Positions 26,260 to 35,001 of a DNA stretch of 64,000 nt are shown piece by piece. Below the pieces are notes generated by a model. It saw nothing but the letters and a program-made list of their open reading frames with translations. It had not been told where the DNA came from and did not search any database. A program made the position numbers and the translations under genes. How positions within the stretch are numbered: position 1 is the stretch's first letter; each line of letters begins with the position of its first letter. This DNA comes from MGIIa-L1 sp009887095 (GTDB lineage Archaea > Thermoplasmatota > Poseidoniia > Poseidoniales > Poseidoniaceae), in the NCBI GenBank assembly GCA_943788655.1, contig CALSRB010000001.1:194206-258205 (forward strand), written 5' to 3'.

Positions 26260-27756
26260 TCAGTGGCCAAACTCTTGGAGGTAGGGTTTGAGATCGAACT
26301 TTCGCCGTGTGTTTTCAGATGACATGTAGCGGATTTTCCCGAAGATGGCCCGCTCTGGACCCCATGCTCGGTCGTGCCGTCCGAGGACCCAGAAAATTCC
26401 CGTGTAGGAATTCGGATCGCGCCCGTCAAGTGCGTAGGTGTCGTTGAGTTCAATCATCCATTCAGCAGCTTGTTCGGGTGATGACGCCCATTCGAGGATA
26501 CGTTTTCCCCAAAGCATTCGCAGGTAATTGTGAATGATTCCTTTTCGGACAAGTTGCCGTTGCGCAGCGTTCCAGATTTCGTCGTGAGTGTCTGCTTCTC
26601 GTATCTGTTTGAGTGTGTAGGTCGTCCGTTCATCGTCGGCGTGTTCGGAGAGGGTGATTTTGGCCCAATCGGGCAAGGAAGCGAAGTGGTTGTGTTCTGG
26701 ATTGTGGTATGCATTGTTAAATCCAAGTTCTCGCCATGTTATGATTTGATCGAGGAACGCTTCGACCGGTTCGGGCAGTCCCCACCAACCTGCTCTCGCT
26801 CCGCGCCGCGGGGCGTTGATGAGATCGGGCATCCATCCATTTCTATCGAGAATGTTTTGCACAACCTCAACGGTTGATAGGTGGCCGAAGTGGAACCATG
26901 GGGAAAGGCCACTCGTGGCCGGGTTTTTGACTTGATTTCGGTCTTCGTGATAGCGATTGAGTCTGTTCGAGAGGAATTCCCTTAGCATTCGCACGGCAGT
27001 GTCTCGGCCACCTCGTACGTTTGCAACTGGCGGAATGGAATGGTCGATGTCGAGGGTGGAAAGTGCATCACGCCCGGATGAGCCTTGTTCACCGGCACGC
27101 CACAGCCACTCAAACGGCGTGACACCGAGTTTTGAGTTTTGGACAATGGCGTTGAATTCATTGTCTTCCATCCACAGCGTGTGTTCAGCAGGTATTGGGT
27201 TGTGCGAGGGCCATGTTTCCATGCACTCGACGAAACGCTCGTGAACGAATCGCCTGAATCCGTGAGCGGTGGGGTATGGCCGTTCAGTCCAAGACATCGG
27301 GAACACCCCGTTTGAGTCCACCGTTAGGAATCGGACCGACAACGATTTCGATGCACTTTCGACTGCTTTTCGGGGGTAGTATGTAGGGAAATCATCGCTG
27401 ATGACCATCACTGCTTTCGGTGCAAGTTCGTGTAATTTTCCGATTTGACCAGAGAGAGGTGTCTCGACCCAAGGGATGTACCTGATTTTATTGTCCCTGA
27501 ACACTCGAATGTTATCGAGCATGCCCTGGACCATAAAGGAGGTTATCCGATCGTTTGCGAACTTGTGCCGTGTCGAGATTTCCTCAAGAACCAAAAGGGG
27601 GACATTGTGCTGTTCGGCCATGTGGGCTGCGTATTCGAGAGCAGCGTTTGAATGATACCTACGGTTGGCAATCATCCAGTAGAGCACGTATTCCCCATCT
27701 TCATTGATTGGGCTTGTGTTGAGGGTGTGCACCCGTTCGACAAGTCGGGGGTTCAT
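26260..27756 (-). CDS. Class II CPD photolyase
   Basis: Flavoprotein that repairs UV-induced cyclobutane pyrimidine dimers with light. 498 residues. The C-terminal FAD domain has the class II pattern: MLWGKRILEWASSPEQA, LNDTYALDGRDPNSYTG, and HDRAWGPERAIFGKIRYM near residue 460. The N-terminal Rossmann part (YVLYWMIANRRYHSNAALEYA) fits the class II antenna domain. The start overlaps the stop of the upstream Nudix gene by four bases, so the two are co-transcribed. A second, unrelated photolyase type lies at 33366-35000. Confidence 0.93.
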   Translation of the reverse strand: MNPRLVERVHTLNTSPINEDGEYVLYWMIANRRYHSNAALEYAAHMAEQHNVPLLVLEEISTRHKFANDRITSFMVQGMLDNIRVFRDNKIRYIPWVETPLSGQIGKLHELAPKAVMVISDDFPTYYPRKAVESASKSLSVRFLTVDSNGVFPMSWTERPYPTAHGFRRFVHERFVECMETWPSHNPIPAEHTLWMEDNEFNAIVQNSKLGVTPFEWLWRAGEQGSSGRDALSTLDIDHSIPPVANVRGGRDTAVRMLREFLSNRLNRYHEDRNQVKNPATSGLSPWFHFGHLSTVEVVQNILDRNGWMPDLINAPRRGARAGWWGLPEPVEAFLDQIITWRELGFNNAYHNPEHNHFASLPDWAKITLSEHADDERTTYTLKQIREADTHDEIWNAAQRQLVRKGIIHNYLRMLWGKRILEWASSPEQAAEWMIELNDTYALDGRDPNSYTGIFWVLGRHDRAWGPERAIFGKIRYMSSENTRRKFDLKPYLQEFGH

Positions 27757-28244
27757 CTCACTCCACCTCGAAGATTGGGAAGGGTGTGGAGGACATAAGG
27801 ATGGCCTCGTTCGTGCTCGTAGTCGTTTGATGAGAGGATATGCTTGGAATTGACCGCGTTGACAGCCATGGCGTGCATGGCGTCGCTGATCCAGTTCAAC
27901 TCAGCGAACTGCTCGATTGGGATGAAGGTCGCTTCTGAAACCTCGTCGTTAGGGAGCGGAACGGCGGAAGGTGGTATATCGACTAAGTATGCGATAAAAA
28001 TCGCAGGCATGCCCTCGAGGAGACGCTCCCGTACAGATTGAACGCCGAGGACGGTTCCGTCTACATTGCACTCTTCTTTGAGTTCTCTGAGTGCAGCGTT
28101 CCTTGGGAGCTCGCCTTCATCGACGTAACCCTTAGGAAGACCCCAGCGGCCTTCGTATTTTCCACGCTGTTCCTTAACGAGCAGAATGGAGCGTGCGCGG
28201 CGGACTATGGCGGCAACGCCAACATCGCAATCCACACTGTGCAT
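27753..28244 (-). CDS. Nudix hydrolase
   Basis: Hydrolyses a nucleoside diphosphate linked to another moiety; substrate unknown. The Nudix box is complete: GYVDEGELPRNAALRELKEECN (G-x5-E-x7-REUxEExGU). From ATG 28244 the protein has 163 residues. The longer frame to 28292 is less likely, because a TATA element at 28268-28274 lies about 27 bases before ATG 28244, as for a leaderless message. Overlaps the photolyase start by four bases, suggesting a joint role in UV/oxidative damage response (inference). Confidence 0.9.
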   Translation of the reverse strand: MHSVDCDVGVAAIVRRARSILLVKEQRGKYEGRWGLPKGYVDEGELPRNAALRELKEECNVDGTVLGVQSVRERLLEGMPAIFIAYLVDIPPSAVPLPNDEVSEATFIPIEQFAELNWISDAMHAMAVNAVNSKHILSSNDYEHERGHPYVLHTLPNLRGGVR

Positions 28245-28267
28245 GGTGGTTTTTGTGAAGAGGTGCG

Positions 28268-28274
28268 TATAAAG
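28268..28274 (-). promoter_or_regulatory. TATA box for the Nudix-photolyase operon
   Basis: CTTTATA on the minus strand is centred 27 bases before ATG 28244, the spacing expected for an archaeal TATA box driving a leaderless transcript. Confidence 0.6.
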
Positions 28275-28309
28275 GACTGTTTTGATTCTCACACGATTTG
28301 AAACAGGAT

Positions 28310-28318
28310 TTTATAATA
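28310..28318 (+). promoter_or_regulatory. TATA box for ribA
   Basis: TTTATAATA is centred 26 bases before ATG 28340, again fitting a leaderless start. Together with 28268-28274 it forms a compact divergent promoter. It also argues against the upstream in-frame TTG at 28298 as the ribA start. Confidence 0.6.
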
Positions 28319-28339
28319 GAATCCGTGAAATTTACCGAT

Positions 28340-28951
28340 ATGTCACCATACGATGTAGACGCCTCAAAAGTAAAGGCAGACGCCAACCTACCAACGGAAC
28401 ACGGGAACTTCAGAATGAGGGTGTTTGTCGACGACATGGGCGGTGAGCACTCCGTCCTCTCCGTAGGTCTCGACGACTCTCAATCTGTACCGATCGTGCG
28501 AATCCATTCGGAATGCCTGACCGGCGATGCATTTGGCTCGTTGAAGTGTGACTGTGGCCCACAACTCCAGGCGTCCATGGCCCGTATACAAGAGGAAGGC
28601 TCAGGGGCCATTCTCTACATGCGTCAGGAAGGCCGAGGCATTGGTCTTGAAGCAAAAATCAAGGCTTACGCTCTCCAAGATGTCGGCTATGATACACTCG
28701 ATGCAAACCTTGCGCTCAATCTACCAGCCGACGCTCGAGATTATTCGTTCTGCGCAGATATGTTACGCAGTGTCGGTGTTACCCAAGTGAAATTAATGAC
28801 GAACAACCCACTCAAAATCCGTGGTCTCCGCTCAAACGGGATTCGCGTCGACGAGCGCATGCCTCATTTGGCTGGTCGATGCGAGTACAACGATCATTAC
28901 CTCTCCACCAAGCAAAAGCGAATGGGTCACCTCATTCCTGAACAGGCTTGA
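28340..28951 (+). CDS. ribA: GTP cyclohydrolase II
   Basis: Opens the GTP ring to start riboflavin synthesis. 203 residues from ATG 28340. Key motifs: VRIHSECLTGDAFGSLKCDCG with the zinc cysteines (CLTGD...CDC), YMRQEGRGIGLEAKIKAY, and the C-terminal MTNNPLKIRGL. Many archaea use the unrelated GTP cyclohydrolase III instead, so a RibA protein is compatible with bacterial origin. No other rib gene is in the window. The product pathway yields FAD and dimethyl-ribityllumazine, cofactors of the two photolyases encoded nearby. Confidence 0.95.
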   Translation: MSPYDVDASKVKADANLPTEHGNFRMRVFVDDMGGEHSVLSVGLDDSQSVPIVRIHSECLTGDAFGSLKCDCGPQLQASMARIQEEGSGAILYMRQEGRGIGLEAKIKAYALQDVGYDTLDANLALNLPADARDYSFCADMLRSVGVTQVKLMTNNPLKIRGLRSNGIRVDERMPHLAGRCEYNDHYLSTKQKRMGHLIPEQA

Positions 28952-28952
28952 A

Positions 28953-28972
28953 CCCACTACATTTTAAGTGGG
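28953..28972 (+). promoter_or_regulatory. Inverted repeat between ribA and peroxiredoxin
   Basis: CCCACT...AGTGGG with an 8-base AT-rich spacer (ACATTTTA) lies in the 38-bp gap. The spacer plus the next bases (CATTTTAAG) also sit about 26 bases before ATG 28990, so this may be a TATA element flanked by a regulator site rather than a terminator. Confidence 0.35.
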
Positions 28973-28989
28973 AATTTTGAGGGGACAAT

Positions 28990-29469
28990 ATGGCCAACAA
29001 ACTTTCAGGAGAAACAGCGCCCGAATTCACACTCCCCTCCTCCAACGGCGAGGCCTTTTCTCTCTCTGACTTCGACGGCAAATGGAAAGTTGTTTTCTTT
29101 TATGCCAAGGACGGTTCCCCAACTTGCAAGCGTGGTTGCTTGACGTTCAAGGAACAATACGATCTCTTCCAATCCCTCACCCCTCCTGTAGAAGTCATTG
29201 GTATCAGTCAGGACTCCGTTGAAGATCATCGAAGGTTCAAGGAGGAACTGAATCTCCCGTTCCCGTTGCTCAGTGATCCTGAGCGCCTCGTCGCTGATGC
29301 GTTTGGCGTCCCAGTTTTCCTCGGGAGATTCCCGGCGAAATCCTCATTCCTCATTGGTCCTGACCGAACGGTTCACTATTGCTACGACTGGCTCTTCCGA
29401 CCTCGTCGGCACGTTGCGCGCATCCTCGACAAGTTCAGTGAACTCTCATCAGGGGGTTCAATGAAATGA
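28990..29469 (+). CDS. Peroxiredoxin, AhpC/TSA family (BCP-like)
   Basis: Reduces hydrogen peroxide or organic peroxides. 159 residues with a thioredoxin fold: APEFTLPSSNGEAFSLSDF, VVFFYAKDGSPTCKRGC (~residues 36-52) and FLIGPDRTVHYCYDW. The first Cys of SPTCKRGC is the likely peroxidatic residue; the second lies four residues later, one closer than the usual BCP spacing. GAGGGGA precedes the ATG. The stop overlaps the start of the TrmB-family gene by four bases, so that regulator may control peroxide response (inference). Confidence 0.88.
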   Translation: MANKLSGETAPEFTLPSSNGEAFSLSDFDGKWKVVFFYAKDGSPTCKRGCLTFKEQYDLFQSLTPPVEVIGISQDSVEDHRRFKEELNLPFPLLSDPERLVADAFGVPVFLGRFPAKSSFLIGPDRTVHYCYDWLFRPRRHVARILDKFSELSSGGSMK

Positions 29470-30857
29470 ACTGGTTCGAATTGTTCGAAGATGCAGGCCT
29501 TTCGGAACGTGAAGCCCGCTCGCTGGTCATCCTTTCCTCCTCCAAGGAACTCAAAGCAAGCGAACTGGCAAAGGAACTGGGTACAAACCGCCTTGATGCC
29601 TACAACTCACTTTCCCGGCTCACCGAAATCGGTTTGGTTTCGGTCACCGCAGACCGCCCGATGAGGTTTTCATGCTCTTCGTTACCTGTTTTGTTCAAGC
29701 GACTTCTGAATGAACAACGGGATCGAATCGAACGCACTTCCAAGGCCTTCGACGCCATCATGTCAGGTGCGACAGCAGACTACGAGGAAAGCAATGACGA
29801 TTCGGCAGAAGACGCAAATGCAAAGTTTGCTGTCCTCAAAGGAAGGGAGCACATCCACAAGCGAATCGGTGAATTTGCCGCACAGGCAGAAGAACGTCTG
29901 GTCTTGCTTCTCGGACGTTTTGGAATTCTCCATCTGTGCCGCTCAGTTGGACTTGAAGAGGTCAACTCTGCTGCTGAACGTGGGGTCATGGTGACTGTCC
30001 TTGCTCAACTCGACCGCCGAACCGTGCGATTCTACGACCAACTCCACGAATCAATAGCGGTTCGCCATTCGGATGAGGTTGCATCGCTTGGCGTGCTCCA
30101 AGATACTGGCAACGTCATTCAGTTCCTCCACGTTGAAGAAAACCCAGTGGGCCGTGGTCGCGATGATGCGGCTCTTGTTGTCAATTCAGAAGTCTTTGCG
30201 ACATCACACAGCGATTTCGTGAATGCGATTTGGACCAAGGCCATCGACATCGAAACTGCAAAGAAGCGATTCACAGAAGAACGAATCGTCGATCCATTGC
30301 GCCTCACAGTCGGTCAAGGATCCTTCCTAGAACAGTTCCGCCAAGCCCTCAAAGTTAGCGAAGACCTGCCAGAAGAAGATGTTCCATTCAACCCGGAATC
30401 GTTCCTTGCCTCGAGCAGCGAAATCAACCAAGCGAGGGCCGCTTTGCAAGATGGACGCATGAGCAGTCTGCATGAACTGGGGATTGATCTCGGGACCATG
30501 CTCCGACAAGTTGGCCAACGAATTGGTGAAGAACTTTCCTTCAGCCTCCGGAAGATCGAAGGCCATGTTGAATTCTTGAATGAACTCATGGATTGGTGGG
30601 AGCATGCAGGTCTTGGTGAATTAGACTACAATGCAGATCCATTCTTCCACATCATTGTCAACCTCGCTCACCCTGCTACGGACGGTGACGATGTACTGCC
30701 GTTGTGGCAACTCGATGACGGCATCATCGAAGGAGCGCTTCTAGCACGATATCCCGAGAACGGAAACGTACGAATTCGCAGGGAGTCAGAAGGTCCAGAT
30801 GCGTGGCGATACACCCTTGTTTTCATTGACGAAACAGACGAAGATTTGTTAGAATGA
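29466..30857 (+). CDS. TrmB-family transcriptional regulator
   Basis: 463 residues. The N-terminal winged helix is clear: FEDAGLSEREARSLVILSSS, KASELAKELGTNRLDAYNSL, then RLTEIGLVSVTADRPMRF. A linker coil follows, then a phospholipase D-like sensor part typical of TrmB proteins (AKFAVLKGREHIHKRIGEF, ERLVLLLGRFGIL). TrmB proteins usually bind sugars, but here the partner by overlap is a peroxiredoxin, so the signal may differ. The C-terminal ~170 residues extend beyond the usual length and have no assignment. Confidence 0.82.
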   Translation: MNWFELFEDAGLSEREARSLVILSSSKELKASELAKELGTNRLDAYNSLSRLTEIGLVSVTADRPMRFSCSSLPVLFKRLLNEQRDRIERTSKAFDAIMSGATADYEESNDDSAEDANAKFAVLKGREHIHKRIGEFAAQAEERLVLLLGRFGILHLCRSVGLEEVNSAAERGVMVTVLAQLDRRTVRFYDQLHESIAVRHSDEVASLGVLQDTGNVIQFLHVEENPVGRGRDDAALVVNSEVFATSHSDFVNAIWTKAIDIETAKKRFTEERIVDPLRLTVGQGSFLEQFRQALKVSEDLPEEDVPFNPESFLASSSEINQARAALQDGRMSSLHELGIDLGTMLRQVGQRIGEELSFSLRKIEGHVEFLNELMDWWEHAGLGELDYNADPFFHIIVNLAHPATDGDDVLPLWQLDDGIIEGALLARYPENGNVRIRRESEGPDAWRYTLVFIDETDEDLLE

Positions 30858-30895
30858 AAACATCTCTTGATAAGCCAAAGCCTTGACTCAAAAGC

Positions 30896-32113
30896 ATGAA
30901 GATGCTGACATTCTTCCGCTTCATGCGGCAGATTCTAAGGAAGAAACCAGCAGACCTCGATTGGATTCAAAGGCAGGGCCTCATCGCCGTGAAACTCGCC
31001 CAAATCTTTGCGCTTCGTCCTGATCTTTTAGGTGTCGAAAAGGCGCGACAACTGCAACAACTCTACCAGCATGCGGCGTCCATCGCCTCCGAAAACCTGC
31101 ACGAAACCATCGCTCTAAAGGCTCCAGCCGGATTTATGGATGCGTTCGAATCAATCGACGATGAACCACTCGCAGCAGCTTCGGTGGGCCAAGTGCACCG
31201 TGGGCGCCTGAAGACCGGTGAAGAAGTGGTGATTAAATTCATCAAACAAACCAACGCTGTGGAATTCAAAAAAGAAGTTGTTCGAATGCGACGATGGCTT
31301 CGTATTTTCCTGATCTTTGCACCCAAACTACGCAAGGTTGGCAACCCAATGGCGTTGATTAATCACGTAGCAGACTACACACTACGAGAACTCGACCTCC
31401 GAAATGAAATCAAAGGTGCAGAAGAACTCGCTGCAATCAAAGACTCGCTTGCCGACCAGTTCCAGATGGACCTCTTGCGATTTCCGATCTATTACCCAGA
31501 ACTCTCCAATGCAGATATTCTCGTTTCTGAATTTGTTGAAGGAATGTCCCTCGAAGAAGGGATTGAAGAAAAGGCACTTACATGGGATTTCCTGTTGCAG
31601 TTCTTCAGAATCCACGGCGCTTTCCTCTTTGGCATCGGAACCTTTCACGGAGATCTTCACCCCGGAAATTGCATCGTTGACCCCAACGGAAAATTTGTGT
31701 TCATTGACAACGGAGCCATTTGCCATGCACCGAAAAAGGTGGCACATGCGCTGTTCCACTTTTTTGACCATCTTTCTCGGCAAGAAATGCAACAAGCGTT
31801 TGATGCCTTGCTCGCAATGACTGAGGTCAACCCAACACCAAAGAAACTGGCCAAGTATTATTCAACAATGACTGAAATTTATACAGATTTTGAAAAGAAA
31901 CCAGTGGGTGAACAAAGCCTCACACGAATCATGATGAAAACTGTCAAAGCAGCGGTTGAACATGCTGGAGCAATCTTTGGAGAGGAAGCATTCCCAATCA
32001 TTCGGGCGCTGATGTACCTCGATGGACTTGTGATTCGGACCCACCCTGACGCTCTCCTCATCCAGTCAATGGGTCCTTTCCTCGAAGAATTCCAGACCAA
32101 ATTGAACATTTGA
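30896..32113 (+). CDS. ABC1/AarF/UbiB-like atypical kinase
   Basis: 405 residues. The family marker AAASVGQVHRGRL (Ala-rich loop), VVIKFIK (lysine), KGAEEL-like region and GTFHGDLHPGNCIVD (catalytic loop) are present. The metal-binding motif reads FVFIDNGAI, where UbiB proteins usually have a DFG-type motif; the Asp is kept. Family members are ATPases/kinases linked to quinone and lipid synthesis in membranes. The N-terminal KxGQ motif is seen as VKLAQIF, with Gly replaced by Ala. Spacing to the next gene is nine bases. Confidence 0.85.
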   Translation: MKMLTFFRFMRQILRKKPADLDWIQRQGLIAVKLAQIFALRPDLLGVEKARQLQQLYQHAASIASENLHETIALKAPAGFMDAFESIDDEPLAAASVGQVHRGRLKTGEEVVIKFIKQTNAVEFKKEVVRMRRWLRIFLIFAPKLRKVGNPMALINHVADYTLRELDLRNEIKGAEELAAIKDSLADQFQMDLLRFPIYYPELSNADILVSEFVEGMSLEEGIEEKALTWDFLLQFFRIHGAFLFGIGTFHGDLHPGNCIVDPNGKFVFIDNGAICHAPKKVAHALFHFFDHLSRQEMQQAFDALLAMTEVNPTPKKLAKYYSTMTEIYTDFEKKPVGEQSLTRIMMKTVKAAVEHAGAIFGEEAFPIIRALMYLDGLVIRTHPDALLIQSMGPFLEEFQTKLNI

Positions 32114-32122
32114 GGTGCGCTT

Positions 32123-33361
32123 ATGGCCTCGATTGCAATAGTTGGCGCAGGACTGTCAGGTTTGCGTTGTGCAACACTTCTCCAGGCCGCAGGTCACGAG
32201 GTGGCCGTCTACGAGCGTTCAGGCAGCGTCGGCGGACGAATGGCGACCGACAAGGTGGATGGTTTTCTGCTCGATCATGGCTTTCATGTGATGCAGACGG
32301 CGTATCCAACTTCCCAACGGGCTTTCGATTTCAACGCCATGGGTGCGATGGCCTTCGAGCCGGGTGCCCTCATTGTTCAACAACGAAAAAAGAAGCCCAA
32401 ATTTTGGCGAATGGCTGACCCGTTTCGTCGGCCAATTCAAGGGATGCTGAGCGGTCTCAATCGCTTTGCTTCACCTTTTGATTTACTCCGTGTCGCTCGC
32501 CTTCGTTTTGCCGTTCGCCGTGGCGCTACCGACCGAGTGTTCCAAGGTGGTAACGACGCAACAAAGGCGTACCTGAAGGCGAATGGCTTCTCGAGCTCCA
32601 TGATCAACCGATTCTTTCATCCGCTTTTCTCTGGTATTTTCTTAGAAGATGACTTACGAACCAATGAACGAATGTTCCGATTTGTATTCCGAATGATGTC
32701 CAAAGGGAACATGGTGCTGCCGAAGGACGGCATCGTTTCTGCGCCTCGACAACTCGCTCAGAGGCTTGGCGATGAAAACATCCATCTCAATTGCGATGTG
32801 ACCGTTATCGACGAAACGACCGTGAACATTGATGGTGAAAACACCTCGTTCGACGCTGTGATTCGGGCCTTTAACAGCACTCAGCATCTTGAAAAGCGAC
32901 ACGTATGGACACTGCATTTCGATGCCGAACATTCGCCTCTTGCTTCCAATCATGTGCTCCTCAATGCAGATGTCAAGCAAAATGACGGAGTCGTCGCTCA
33001 CCTTGCCGTCCCATCAGATGTCCAGCCAAGTTACGCACCAATGGGTCGCTCGCTCGTGACCGTGACAGTCGTGGGCGAACGCGCTGACGCGCTTGGCTTG
33101 ACAACAGCAGAATCTGTTGAATCAGCGGTGCGAAACGAAGTCAATCAGTGGTTCCCCGATGAAGCACCCGAATGGCGCCTGCTCGCAACCCAACACATTG
33201 AGCACGCCCTGCCTGAAGTCGGCTCGCAACGCTTGCTCGAGGCGACCCCACGCCTCAATGGATTCGAATGTGGTGACCACACACTTCACGGCAGCGTGGA
33301 AGGGGCGCTTCAATCCGCCGAACGTGTGGCGAGTGTTGTTGATGCACATCTTCGGAGCTGA
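32123..33361 (+). CDS. FAD-dependent amine-oxidase-type oxidoreductase
   Basis: 412 residues. The N-terminal Rossmann signature IAIVGAGLSGLRCATLLQAA, followed by VYERSGSVGGRM and DHGFHVMQTAYP, places it with protoporphyrinogen oxidase/phytoene desaturase-type flavoproteins. The substrate cannot be told; a carotenoid is possible, given the phytoene synthase 9 kb away, but typical CrtI C-terminal motifs are not obvious. It lies between the AarF-like kinase (9-bp gap) and the iron-sulfur photolyase (4-bp gap), probably in one operon. Confidence 0.85.
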   Translation: MASIAIVGAGLSGLRCATLLQAAGHEVAVYERSGSVGGRMATDKVDGFLLDHGFHVMQTAYPTSQRAFDFNAMGAMAFEPGALIVQQRKKKPKFWRMADPFRRPIQGMLSGLNRFASPFDLLRVARLRFAVRRGATDRVFQGGNDATKAYLKANGFSSSMINRFFHPLFSGIFLEDDLRTNERMFRFVFRMMSKGNMVLPKDGIVSAPRQLAQRLGDENIHLNCDVTVIDETTVNIDGENTSFDAVIRAFNSTQHLEKRHVWTLHFDAEHSPLASNHVLLNADVKQNDGVVAHLAVPSDVQPSYAPMGRSLVTVTVVGERADALGLTTAESVESAVRNEVNQWFPDEAPEWRLLATQHIEHALPEVGSQRLLEATPRLNGFECGDHTLHGSVEGALQSAERVASVVDAHLRS

Positions 33362-33365
33362 GCCG

Positions 33366-35000
33366 ATGAAGAGATTGAACGCCAGCACCGTCTCCAAGGG
33401 GTTTGGGAACTCAATTCAAGAGGGTCCGTACAATGTTGATTCATGGGTGTTTGTCGCGTACGATCAACTCAATCTCTCGCTGTTCAAAACAATCGAACAA
33501 ATGGTTGGAACCGTTGGGCTTGTGTTCATAGAGTCAGCATCCAAAGGTCGTTCCCGACCTTACCACAAACAGAAGTTAGCACTTCTCTTGTCGAATCAAC
33601 GTCATTTTGCTCTCGAAGCACAGGAGGCTGGTTACCCGATTAACTACCTCGTGACTCAAGGTTCCTACGCTGAAACGCTCACCGTTCTGGCCAACGAAGT
33701 TGGGCCCATACATTGTGTTGAGTTTGCTGAATACTCAACTCGAATGGAACTCCAGCCCCTCATTGAATCAGGGGCTCTAGTCACCCATCCTCACAACGGT
33801 TGGCTCACCCCTCGCTCTTGGTTCACCGAAACCGTGGGGACTGCTCCACCGTTCCGCATGGACCGATTTTATCGAAGGGTGCGAAAAGAAACTGGCTGGC
33901 TCATGGTTGACGCACAACCGGTTGGCGACAAATACAGCTTTGATGAGGAGAATCGCAAACCTTGGCGAGGCGATCCTGTTGCGCCCGCCCCCCCTGCCTT
34001 CACTCCTGATGGTATTGATCATGAGGTCAAGACGATGGTCGACGATGTGTATTCTGACCACCCAGGATCCGTTGATTTCACTCAGATTCCGACATCGGAA
34101 GCAGACATTGCAGCCTCGATGGAATTTGCCCGGTCCTGCTTATCTCACTTTGGAACCTATGAAGACGCCATGTCGACTGAAAGCCGCGGGTTGTTCCACA
34201 CTCGCCTCGCCTCTCTTCTCAACCTCCATCGAGTCATGCCACAACAAGCAGCCGAAATGGCGCTCGAGAGCAAGGCTGAACTCAACAATGTAGAGGGGTT
34301 TTTGCGGCAGCTAATTTGGCGTGAATACGTGCACCACATTCACGAAGTGACAGATGGATTCCGTACCTTGGAAGTTAACAGATCCCTCGCTCGAAGGGAC
34401 GCTCAATGGTATGATGCCGCTCCGTTGGATGGCGAACCTCATCCAAATCATCTCGAACAAACATTCCCGTTGCCTAAGGCTTACTGGGGTCAAAAAAGTG
34501 GTCTTGCTTGCTTGGATGAATCAGTTGCCTCTGTGATGGAGGAAGGTTGGACTCACCACATTCCAAGGTTAATGGTGTTGAGCAACATAGCACACCTTCT
34601 CGATGTTCAACCAAGAGAACTCACGGATTGGTTTCACGCAGCGTTTATCGATGCATACGACTGGGTTGTTGAACCAAATGTCTTCGGAATGGGAACCTTT
34701 GCACTCGGCTCTGCGATGATGACCAAGCCCTATGTCGCAGGTTCGGCTTACATCAATCGAATGAGCAACCATTGCAAGTCTTGTGAATTCCACCCAAAGA
34801 AGACATGCCCAATCGGACGGCTTTATTGGGCGTACTTAGAGCGACACTCACATGCATTTGCCGGTAATCATCGCCTCTCTATGGCGTTGAGGAACGTCGC
34901 AAAACGGAGTAAAGAAATGAAGCAGCTTGACCATCAAACATTCCTCAATGTTCAGGACGCTTTGGCAAACGGCCGCACCCTTCGCCCTGATGAGCAGTGA
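33366..35000 (+). CDS. Iron-sulfur photolyase/cryptochrome (FeS-BCP, PhrB-like)
   Basis: 544 residues, member of the deoxyribodipyrimidine photolyase-related family whose studied members repair (6-4) photoproducts and carry FAD, a 4Fe-4S cluster and a lumazine antenna. The four cluster cysteines are visible: one in GLACLDESV (~residue 381) and three in NHCKSCEFHPKKTC (~469-480), with the 88-residue spacing known for this family. HHIPRLMVLSNIAHLL and DAYDWVVEPNVFGMGTFA are further family segments. The frame is open upstream to 33117, but that part overlaps the preceding gene; ATG 33366 is four bases after its stop. Confidence 0.93.
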   Translation: MKRLNASTVSKGFGNSIQEGPYNVDSWVFVAYDQLNLSLFKTIEQMVGTVGLVFIESASKGRSRPYHKQKLALLLSNQRHFALEAQEAGYPINYLVTQGSYAETLTVLANEVGPIHCVEFAEYSTRMELQPLIESGALVTHPHNGWLTPRSWFTETVGTAPPFRMDRFYRRVRKETGWLMVDAQPVGDKYSFDEENRKPWRGDPVAPAPPAFTPDGIDHEVKTMVDDVYSDHPGSVDFTQIPTSEADIAASMEFARSCLSHFGTYEDAMSTESRGLFHTRLASLLNLHRVMPQQAAEMALESKAELNNVEGFLRQLIWREYVHHIHEVTDGFRTLEVNRSLARRDAQWYDAAPLDGEPHPNHLEQTFPLPKAYWGQKSGLACLDESVASVMEEGWTHHIPRLMVLSNIAHLLDVQPRELTDWFHAAFIDAYDWVVEPNVFGMGTFALGSAMMTKPYVAGSAYINRMSNHCKSCEFHPKKTCPIGRLYWAYLERHSHAFAGNHRLSMALRNVAKRSKEMKQLDHQTFLNVQDALANGRTLRPDEQ

Positions 35001-35001
35001 A

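Noticed and set aside
33117..33365. N-terminal extension of the iron-sulfur photolyase
   Set aside because: It overlaps the end of the FAD oxidoreductase in another frame and gives a non-family, low-complexity start; ATG 33366 fits better.
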